From positions 992,001-1,056,000 of the forward strand of contig NZ_BNJF01000003.1 in the NCBI RefSeq assembly GCF_016587355.1: a stretch of 64,000 nt of DNA, given 5' to 3'. Positions 43,812 through 50,260 of the stretch are shown in pieces; the stretch's first letter is position 1; each line of letters opens with the position of its first letter. The position numbers were made by a program, and so were the translations under genes. This stretch comes from Ktedonospora formicarum. Lineage in GTDB: Bacteria; Chloroflexota; Ktedonobacteria; Ktedonobacterales; Ktedonobacteraceae. The notes beneath the pieces were generated by a model that had not been told where the DNA came from, made no database searches, and was given only the letters and a program-made list of their open reading frames with translations.

Positions 43812-43913
43812 GGGGGAGGGCCGCCTTCGGGCGGCGCTTCCCTCAGCCCACCGCTTCACATGGGTGGGATGGAACAAGCAAGAGGGGGCGTCGCCTGCGG
43901 GTGGCGCTCCCTC
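43812..43913 (+). terminator. Double terminator of orphan membrane gene, copy 2
   Basis: Two hairpins in series, GGGAGGGCCGCC-type at 43812-43843 and GAGGGGGCGTCGCC/GGTGGCGCTCCCTC at 43882-43913. The second is preceded by GGGATGGAACAAGCAAGA, as in copy 1, and followed by TTTGTTTTT. Confidence 0.7.
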
Positions 43914-43966
43914 GCGCTTTGTTTTTAACCCTTCCTCTATTCTTCAATGCCCTTCTATTTACCCCC

Positions 43967-44107
43967 TTGCTTTTTTAGCAATGCATGGTGTATACTCTTT
44001 CCGAACAGTGTTTGGAATTCAAACGATGTTCGGATTTTCTTTTCATTATACGTCTGTCGTTATAAGTGCATGCGATTTACTGAACATCGTTCGGAAATTG
44101 AACGATG
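43967..44107 (+). promoter_or_regulatory. Promoter with TetR-like tandem operators
   Basis: TTGCTT (43967-43972), 18 bp, TATACT (43991-43996). Two dyads follow: TCCGAACA...TGTTCGGA (44000-44034, centre GAATTC) and CATCGTTC/GAACGATG (44085-44107). The shared half-site is CGAACATCGTTC-like. Confidence 0.6.
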
Positions 44108-44131
44108 CTTGGGAATAGAAGGAGAAGGATT

Positions 44132-44539
44132 ATGCATACTACGGATTTGTTCGCGGTCATCTCATGGATTTTGTTGTTGACGGTGATGTTTGGAGGCTAT
44201 TCGCTGTTACGCTTGCTGGCGAAGAGAGTTGCCTGGCTAACGCCTGAGCGCAAGGGGACGTTCCGGGCCGGGCATGCGCATGCGGGCGTTTTGCTGGCGG
44301 TCTCGCTGCTGTACTACATGTATCTCGACCGGGTAGCCTTTGACGAGACGGTGAAGATGGTTGTGTGTGTTGTGCTGCTGCTGGGTATTCTGGCACAGTC
44401 CGGGGGCTTCTTCCTGCATCTGGCAGCGAAGAGAGAGGGACGTCTCTCGGCGGGTCATATGGTAACGATTCTGGGGGCGCTGCTGCTGGCTGTGGCCTTT
44501 GTAGCGCTGATCTACGGCTTGATCGCGGTCCATGTCTAA
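44132..44539 (+). CDS. Four-pass membrane protein in DoxX operon
   Basis: 135 residues with AAGGAGAAGGATT before the ATG. Four membrane segments: residues about 5-27, 45-62, 70-90 and 112-132, joined by basic and Gly-rich loops with His residues (FRAGHAHAGVLLAVS, LSAGHMVTILGA). Resembles small unannotated membrane proteins that travel with DoxX. Transcribed from the operator-controlled promoter at 43967; the next gene starts within 61 nt. Confidence 0.65.
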   Translation: MHTTDLFAVISWILLLTVMFGGYSLLRLLAKRVAWLTPERKGTFRAGHAHAGVLLAVSLLYYMYLDRVAFDETVKMVVCVVLLLGILAQSGGFFLHLAAKREGRLSAGHMVTILGALLLAVAFVALIYGLIAVHV

Positions 44540-44599
44540 GACACTATATCGAAGCTCTTCTTGTATATAGATGATATTCACTGGAAGGATCTAAAGGTT

Positions 44600-45040
44600 A
44601 TGTTCCCCTTTATACTCTTGCTTGTCTCATGGTTGGCGTTCCGTGGAATTGGGCTGCTGGGGGTTGCCGCGCTGGCGAGCTGGTCAGGTGCCGCTACCTA
44701 TGCCCTGGCACTCTTCTTCATTTTTGTCGCGGCTTCGCACTTCGCGTCAATGAAAAAGGATCTGGTGAATATGGTGCCGGATTGGCTACCCAATCCTCTG
44801 GCTATTGTGTATGTGACGGGTGTGCTGGAGGTTCTGGGAGCTGTGGGTCTGCTCTTACCAATGACCCGCATGGCGGCTGGCATCTGTCTGGCACTGCTGC
44901 TGATCGCGATGTATCCAGCCAACCTCAATGCCTCTCGTAAGCAAATCCCCCTACGTGGGAAGCCGCCAACGCCATTCTGGTTGCGTCTGTTTATGCAGAT
45001 AATCTACATCGGGCTCTGCCTCTGGGTGGCCTTTGCCTGA
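44600..45040 (+). CDS. DoxX-like family protein
   Basis: 146 residues from ATG 44600 (AAGGA upstream; the frame also opens 13 codons earlier). Four membrane segments typical of the DoxX family with HFASMKKDLVNMVPDWLPNP and VTGVLEVLGAVGLLLP (conserved G-x-x-E at the start of the third). DoxX proteins associate with membrane redox or thiol-stress systems. Co-transcribed with the membrane protein at 44132. Confidence 0.85.
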   Translation: MFPFILLLVSWLAFRGIGLLGVAALASWSGAATYALALFFIFVAASHFASMKKDLVNMVPDWLPNPLAIVYVTGVLEVLGAVGLLLPMTRMAAGICLALLLIAMYPANLNASRKQIPLRGKPPTPFWLRLFMQIIYIGLCLWVAFA

Positions 45041-45329
45041 TGCCTCGTCTACAGCGGCATGGTGCAGAGTTTGAGCCTGCGCTATACCGCTGTAGGGCTT
45101 GTTCCACAGGCCGGAAAATTCAACACTTTTTTTTACCGACTACTTGCTCTTTCACACGTTTTTATTCCTAAATACCCCATTCCAATATTCACACATTTTT
45201 CGCAAAATTGACCCTAATTATATCTTATCTTCTTTTCTCATATCCTCTATACTAAATAAGATTTTACACTCTGTTCTGGTTCGTTTCGTAACCACTTCAC
45301 CTCACTCCTTTGGGATTGCTGAGGGATGT

Positions 45330-45749
45330 TACACAGAGTTTTCGAGCAGAATCGGGAATGCTGCTCTTGCTATACAGCGCTGGTCTTGTAGACTCTAAAC
45401 CTTGCTGCTTCACGCGCGGTTGGAGGATACATGCTCCTCTCGCGCGATGGTAATAAATCCTCTCTGCTCATTTGGAGAGTGATCATTCCCCTTTGACCCC
45501 AGGCCTGATCGTCCTGGTCCGTTTCCCCTGTGGGGCGGAGAACTCGGTCGCTTTTATCCCTATTCACGGAAGGTCATGTTGCATGACTGGGATGCCGAAG
45601 GGGCCGGAACCTTAGCACCGCCTCTCTTTTGAGCAGTTGTTAGGTTTCCACCCACAACGCCAGTGGGAATGCTTGCCACCATTGTGGAGCAGGTATTCTC
45701 AGTTCCTATGTAAGTGCGCCATTGCTAAACAATTTGTGAAGGGATTGAC
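45330..45749 (+). ncRNA. Long structured leader or non-coding RNA
   Basis: Within 420 bp I find at least five clean hairpins: CGCGCG...CGCGCG enclosing GAGGA/TCCTC (45413-45446), CTCTC/GAGAG near 45462-45480, CCAGG/CCTGG near 45501-45519, CCCC/GGGG near 45527-45537 and GTCATG/CATGAC near 45571-45585. It precedes the small gene at 45750 but is far larger than a normal leader. No known large RNA class (RNase P, tmRNA, 6S, SRP, OLE) matches by sequence. Confidence 0.45.
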
Positions 45750-45926
45750 ATGTTCAGGACGTTAGCTACGATCATCGCGCTTGTCGCGGTGTTCGCGCAG
45801 CACCGTAGCGCGAACGACAAGCGCAACGAGGAGAAGCCGGAAGAGAAGCGGTACTGCACCCGCTGCGGCAACGAACTCACCTCGGGTGGAGTGTGCACCA
45901 ACTCCGATTGCACCAAGGAGCGCTAA
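45750..45926 (+). CDS. Small zinc-ribbon protein
   Basis: 58 residues. A hydrophobic N-terminus (MFRTLATIIALVAVFAQ, possibly a signal anchor) leads to a basic middle and a CTRCGNEL...GVCTNSDC four-cysteine ribbon. GGG-rich TTGTGAAGGG stands before the ATG. High GC3. It is monocistronic with a very long leader and a strong terminator, as for the other orphan genes. Confidence 0.6.
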   Translation: MFRTLATIIALVAVFAQHRSANDKRNEEKPEEKRYCTRCGNELTSGGVCTNSDCTKER

Positions 45927-45963
45927 CCCGTTCCAGCTAACAACGCGATTCTGAACACACAGT

Positions 45964-46002
45964 GATCGGGGGTGGAGAGGGCTATCCTCTCCGCCTCCGA
46001 TC
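45964..46002 (+). terminator. Strong terminator of the small zinc-ribbon gene
   Basis: GATCGG-GGGTGGAGAGG pairs with CCTCTCCGCCTCCGATC, followed by GTGTTTT. Confidence 0.8.
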
Positions 46003-46064
46003 CGTGTTTTATGCCCTCTTCTCTCCTGAGGATGTGCTGATTCATACATTGAGAGTGGTAGGGA

Positions 46065-46850
46065 TTAGAGGCGTAACCAGAGGGGTAGGTTCTCGCGGAA
46101 GATCTGGAAGGAGTCGTCCTGTGGTTCGTATCCGACCAGGGCGCGGGTATTGGTCAGGTCCACACATTTGAAGAGATTGTCTGAGATACCATGCACGACG
46201 GCGTGCTGGATATTGGCGACCTCGATGCAGCACATGAGCAGGTGGTTCAGGTCGCGCGCGCTTACGTAGCCGGAGAGGTTGCGTGGGTCAGGGTAGACGC
46301 TCGACTGGTTGGAGCCTTCGCTCCGCTTATCGTAGGCACCGATACGGACTGCGATACTTGATAGCCCCTCTGTGTGCGCGAAATAGGTAGCTACAGCCTC
46401 ACCGAAGCACTTGGAAACCCCATACATGTTCGCCGGGCGGAAGGGGGTATCCCAATGGGCCTGGAAATCGTCGGGATAGCCCATGAAGACCTGGACGCTA
46501 CTGGCTGAGATGATCCGCTGGCACCCCTGGTCTTTGGCGGCGCGGAAGATATTGTATGTTCCCTGGATGTTGTTGGGGAGAAGTGACTGATAGAAGTCGG
46601 CTTTGGGATCGGGGTCCGCCGCGAGATGAATTACAACATCTATTCCCTGGCATGCTTGCTGGCATGCTTCCGGGTCGGTGATATCGAGTTCAACGACTTC
46701 ATGTCCCCCCTGCGCTAACTCCTTCAAGGGAGCGGCGTTCTTGTCCGCCAGGCGAAACGTATAGTGCTCCGAAGCGGAGCGAAAGAAGGCCGATCCGATC
46801 CCACCCGCCGCGCCCGTCAATAAGATGCGCCTGGCTTTTTGCTCATTCAT
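46065..46850 (-). CDS. NAD-dependent epimerase/dehydratase (uronate dehydrogenase-like)
   Basis: 261 residues. Rossmann motif LLTGAAGGIGSAFF, then VIHLAADPDPKADF, the loop typical of uronate dehydrogenases, and the catalytic YGVSK. Uronate dehydrogenases oxidise galacturonate or glucuronate to the lactones; the substrate is inferred. AAAGGA lies upstream of the ATG. The gene runs away from the rhamnose genes at 47402 and may share a sugar-acid theme with them. Confidence 0.85.
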   Translation of the reverse strand: MNEQKARRILLTGAAGGIGSAFFRSASEHYTFRLADKNAAPLKELAQGGHEVVELDITDPEACQQACQGIDVVIHLAADPDPKADFYQSLLPNNIQGTYNIFRAAKDQGCQRIISASSVQVFMGYPDDFQAHWDTPFRPANMYGVSKCFGEAVATYFAHTEGLSSIAVRIGAYDKRSEGSNQSSVYPDPRNLSGYVSARDLNHLLMCCIEVANIQHAVVHGISDNLFKCVDLTNTRALVGYEPQDDSFQIFRENLPLWLRL

Positions 46851-47273
46851 GCGCGTGATATCCTTTCATCAAAGAAAATGAGATGCTATTCACTTGTTCT
46901 ATAGTTCATTCGCCTTAGTCTCTCACAATGAACGCACTTGCACAAGTGTTTGCATGGTATGGAGAGGAAATGCCGCTTCAGCGAGGGCTTAGCCCTCAAA
47001 TCGGATATGCTCACCAGAGCTAAATTGCGCATGATAACGTAGCCCCTCTACTTAAAGTGTCACATCGCCACCAGAACGAGAGGATCGTTAGCGCGATATA
47101 TGCCACTCACACAATGGCTGTCATCGCGCTCTAGAAGCGCATTCACGTATTTATTTCCTTCATTATCGTGAAGTGCTTCGGCGCGTATCAAATCATGCGA
47201 GTGCGCTAGATCAAGTGCGGATGCTGATATTGAGCTTGACCAGCGCTGGCCCTGCCCTCCGTATCAGCCTCAC
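46851..47273. other. Intergenic, little to report
   Basis: Contains a REP-like GAGGGC/GCCCTC hairpin near 46983-46996. No gene with a ribosome site is visible. The region separates the divergent epimerase and rhamnose units. Confidence 0.4.
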
Positions 47274-47328
47274 TTGACAAGCTTCCAATGCATTGCTTAC
47301 ACTTCATTCCATTGAAACGCTTCAATGG
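47274..47328 (+). promoter_or_regulatory. Rhamnose promoter with LacI-type operator
   Basis: TTGACA (47274-47279), 18 bp, TACACT (47298-47303), then CCATTGAAACGCTTCAATGG (47309-47328), with a TGAA-N4-TTCA core and 8-bp arms typical of LacI-family operators, placed over the start site. Confidence 0.75.
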
Positions 47329-47401
47329 AGCGTGTTCAAACTACAGGGATGTGGTATTACACGACATCCCCTCTCATGACAACGGAAAGCGGGGAGACAT
47401 C

Positions 47402-47716
47402 ATGGAGCGAGTAACCTTCTTGATGAAGATCAAACCGGGAACGGAAGCGGAATATCGCGCGCGGCATCAGCGTGTCTGGCCTGAGTTGCTTGCTGATCTC
47501 AAGCGGGCCGGATGCCATAACTACTCCATTTATCTGCGTGGAGAGGATCTCTTTGCCTACATGGAGATCGAGGACTCGCAGCGCTTCCAGGCGGAAATGG
47601 CGCGCAGCGAGGCCGACAAACGCTGGCAGGCATATATGAGCGATATTTTGATCCGCGAAGTTCAAGGCGAGACGGGTCTTCCAGAGCCTCTCGAAGAGGT
47701 CTTTCACCTCGATTAA
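47402..47716 (+). CDS. rhaM: L-rhamnose mutarotase
   Basis: Interconverts alpha and beta L-rhamnose so that the isomerase gets its anomer. 104 residues, exactly the usual RhaM length. The dimeric alpha/beta-barrel fold shows MERVTFLMKIKPGTEAEYRARHQRVWPEL, the YSIYLRGEDLFAYMEIED strand and RWQAYM. ATG 47402 follows GGGGAGACATC; the frame continues further upstream without similarity. It is the first gene of a two-gene unit with rhaI, 33 nt apart, behind a LacI-type operator. Confidence 0.93.
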   Translation: MERVTFLMKIKPGTEAEYRARHQRVWPELLADLKRAGCHNYSIYLRGEDLFAYMEIEDSQRFQAEMARSEADKRWQAYMSDILIREVQGETGLPEPLEEVFHLD

Positions 47717-47749
47717 AGCATTCTTCCGTAGGAGTAAGGAGAAACCATC

Positions 47750-48934
47750 ATGAACACATATTTTGACAAAGACATGGTTCTGGAGGAGATACGGAGTTTC
47801 AGAGTCGAGACGCCCTCATGGGGATATGGTGATTCGGGAACTCGCTTTAAGGTCTTCCACTGGCCTGGCGCGGCACGCAATTTGCGCGAGAAGCTAGAGG
47901 ATGCTGCGATGGTGCAGAAGGTCACAGGCATCTGCCCCAGTGTGGCTCTCCACATTCCCTGGGATAAGGAGGACGACTGGTCGGAGGCTAAAGCGTATGC
48001 CGAGAGCCTTGGCTTGCGCCTCGGGGCCGTCAATCCTAATCTTTTTCAGGATGATGAGTACCGCTTTGGGAGCCTCTGCCACTATGATCCAGCGGTGAGG
48101 CGAGCGGCGATTGAACATATACTGGAATGTGTTGAAATCGCGCGTACCATCGGCTCCGATACTATTAGCCTCTGGCTAGCCGATGGCACGAACTATCCCG
48201 GACAGGACAACCTGCGCGCTCGTAAGCGTCGCCTGCGCGAGACGCTGAGCGAGATCTATCCGGCGCTCGGCTCTGATCTGCGCTTGCTGATTGAGTACAA
48301 GTTCTTTGAACCAGCCTTCTATCATACTGATCTCGCCGACTGGGGCATGGCCTCTACCCTGGCGCGGCAACTGGGTCCGCAGGCTAAAGTCCTTGTCGAT
48401 ACCGGGCACCACGCGCAGGGAACGAATATCGCGCATATTGTCTCCTACCTCATCGACGAGGAGCAACTTGGAGGCTTCCACTTCAATGACCGGCGCTACG
48501 CCGATGATGACCTGATTGTCGGCTCGCAGAACCCCTTTGATCTCTTTCTGATCTTCACCGAACTGGTTGCCGCCGCGCGCGAAGGGGTCATTCCCCGCGT
48601 GGATTACATGATCGACCAATCCCATAACCTTGAGCCCAAGGTCGAAGCCATGATCCAATCCATCCTGCATATCCAGTCCGCGCATACTCGCGCGCTCCTG
48701 GTCAACTATGCGGCGCTAGCCCAGGCTCAAGCGGCAGGTGACACCCTCGCGGCCTATCGTGTGCTACGCGATGCCTTCGAGACTGATGTGCGCCCCCTGC
48801 TCGCCGAAGCACGTGAGAGCATGGGCCTTGATCCCGATCCAATTCGAGCCTTCCGCGCCAGTGGTTATGCCGAGCGCGTTGCCCGCGAGCGCCCCCAGGC
48901 CGCAGGCGGTGCCAGTGGCTATCCCGGCGCGTAA
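47750..48934 (+). CDS. rhaI: L-rhamnose isomerase (sugar isomerase type)
   Basis: Isomerises L-rhamnose to L-rhamnulose in a TIM barrel with Mn2+ or related metal. 394 residues, the RhaI/Pseudomonas stutzeri-type class rather than the E. coli RhaA fold. Ligand residues appear in LLIEYKFFEP (Glu), VLVDTGHHAQ (Asp, His) and GGFHFNDRRYADDDLIVG. AAGGAG precedes the ATG. No rhamnulose kinase or aldolase lies in the window, so the remaining steps are encoded elsewhere. Confidence 0.93.
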   Translation: MNTYFDKDMVLEEIRSFRVETPSWGYGDSGTRFKVFHWPGAARNLREKLEDAAMVQKVTGICPSVALHIPWDKEDDWSEAKAYAESLGLRLGAVNPNLFQDDEYRFGSLCHYDPAVRRAAIEHILECVEIARTIGSDTISLWLADGTNYPGQDNLRARKRRLRETLSEIYPALGSDLRLLIEYKFFEPAFYHTDLADWGMASTLARQLGPQAKVLVDTGHHAQGTNIAHIVSYLIDEEQLGGFHFNDRRYADDDLIVGSQNPFDLFLIFTELVAAAREGVIPRVDYMIDQSHNLEPKVEAMIQSILHIQSAHTRALLVNYAALAQAQAAGDTLAAYRVLRDAFETDVRPLLAEARESMGLDPDPIRAFRASGYAERVARERPQAAGGASGYPGA

Positions 48935-48970
48935 GGCTGCATTCTGAGATCAGTCCGGCGGGAATGAAAT

Positions 48971-49006
48971 ACGGCGCAGGGTAGGGATTCTCCCACTCTG
49001 CGCCGT
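48971..49006 (+). terminator. Terminator of the rhaMI unit
   Basis: ACGGCGCAG (48971-48979) and CTGCGCCGT (48998-49006) pair perfectly. The arms resemble those of the dispersed REP-like family. Confidence 0.6.
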
Positions 49007-49040
49007 CCTTCATCCCTGGCTATCCTCGGTCACGTTGGGA

Positions 49041-49585
49041 TTATTGCCAGGTGCTTGCTTCCTTGAAGAGCGCGGAGGCTAGCAGTGCGCAACGTGTGGC
49101 GATCTCTCTGGGTGTATAAGGTCTTCCCTGCTCAAGCCACCAGGTAATGGCTTCAACAAACATAGTGGATACCATATCTGGCACAAACTCGTCGGAAAAT
49201 GCATACACGTGACGCCCATCAGGGAGGGCTCTCGCCCATGTTCTTTGACCATATCAGCCAGGGACGCGCGCATCTTTAAGACAAACCAGGGACTCCCCCT
49301 TCTACCAAGCAGGGCGCCATAGAATCGCTCATATTCCGCGATATGCTCGAAGAATTTTACCCAGGCTTGCGGAGGTCGCTCTGGCCCCATGTCTCCGGCG
49401 GCTTTCAGCAGGTTGCTCATCTCCTCCTCAAAAATCCGCTCTACCAGATCATATTTATCCTGATAATTGCGATAGAATGCCGCCCGGCTCACCATAGCTC
49501 GCTGTGTAATCTCGCCAATGGTGAGAGCTTCGAATCCTCGCTCCTCAATCAAGTCAACCAATGCCTCGCGCAGCAATTTCTGCGT
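49041..49585 (-). pseudogene. TetR regulator, 5'-truncated and frameshifted
   Basis: TetR HTH is intact (EALTIGEITQRAMVSRAAFYRNYQDKYDLVE), but in frame before RTQKLLREAL stands a stop, TGA, where a normal protein would have about 15 more residues and a start. The junction falls where a quinone oxidoreductase begins on the other strand. A second lesion at the CCC run 49235-49237 (one base missing) drops the frame; the other frame gives FSDEFVPDMVSTMFVEAITWWLEQGRPYTP and a natural C-terminus. The truncation is real; the frameshift is probably sequencing error. Confidence 0.85.
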
Positions 49586-50175
49586 GCGTCATCAAAGCAG
49601 CTAGCATTACCCCCGGCGACACGGTATTAATTACGGCTGCCGCAGGTAGCCTCGGCTCACAGTTAGTTCAACAGGCCAGAGCCGCAGGCGCGGGAACGGT
49701 AATCGGCGCGGCGCATGGCAAGCAGAAGCTTGAAGTGATTACTCAGCTTGGAGCCGACCTTGCCATCGATTACAGCGAGGATGATTGGGTAGCGCAAATA
49801 CACAAAGTCACGGATGGCAAAGGGGCCGATCTGGTGCTGGATGGGGTGGGAGGAAGCATTGGATACCAGGCGTTCGAGGCGGCGGCCAGAGATAGTGGTC
49901 GCCTGGGTGTCTACGGATTCTCGTCTGGTAGCTGGACGAAGATCGAGACGCGAATACTAGCCGCGCATGGCGTCACCATCTTTGCCCCCCTAACCATCGC
50001 CTTTGCCAGGCCACCGGAAGAGGCACGCATCGATGCCGAAACCGCTCTGGCTGAAGCAGCCTCCGGGCGCTTAAAGGCTCTTATAGGCCCAACCTATCCG
50101 CTTGCGCAGGCCGCTAAGGCTCATGCCGCCATTGAAGCTCGCCAGACAACTGGCAAGGTTATGCTCATCCCCTAA
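49583..50175 (+). pseudogene. Quinone oxidoreductase (MDR), N-terminus deleted
   Basis: About 197 residues homologous to the second half of MDR quinone reductases: ITPGDTVLITAAAGSLGSQLVQQARAAG is the NADPH-binding Rossmann motif, and LAQAAKAHAAIEARQTTGKVMLIP is the typical C-terminus. The GroES-like catalytic domain of about 125 residues is missing. The open frame begins at 49561, but its first seven codons are TetR antisense sequence. No ribosome site or promoter remains, so this is a dead fragment. Confidence 0.85.
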
Positions 50176-50183
50176 GATCGCAA

Positions 50184-50225
50184 GGAGCGTAGCGCGGCGC
50201 TTTAGCCTGCGCCGCGCCACGCTCC
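50184..50225. repeat. REP-like palindrome, large form
   Basis: GGAGCGT and GCGCGGCGC arms with CTTTAG in the loop; the complementary arm is GCGCCGCGC then ACGCTCC. A strong hairpin directly after the truncated MDR gene. Confidence 0.6.
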
Positions 50226-50260
50226 CACACCCACCCTTCGTATGAAACCCACCATGAGCT

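Noticed and set aside
42840..43877. 345-codon open frame on the minus strand
   Set aside because: It is antisense to the orphan membrane gene copy 2, has no family similarity and is rich in Arg/His/Pro, as expected from the reverse of a GC-rich gene.
22089..43960. Repeated CCCCCTTG motif before several orphan genes (22089, 41285, 42625, 43955)
   Set aside because: Two of the four copies are part of the tandem duplication and the distance to the -10 is not constant, so independent support is too weak.
49561..49582. ATG 49561 as start of the quinone oxidoreductase
   Set aside because: These codons are the reverse of TetR sequence; the real protein similarity begins after the junction.
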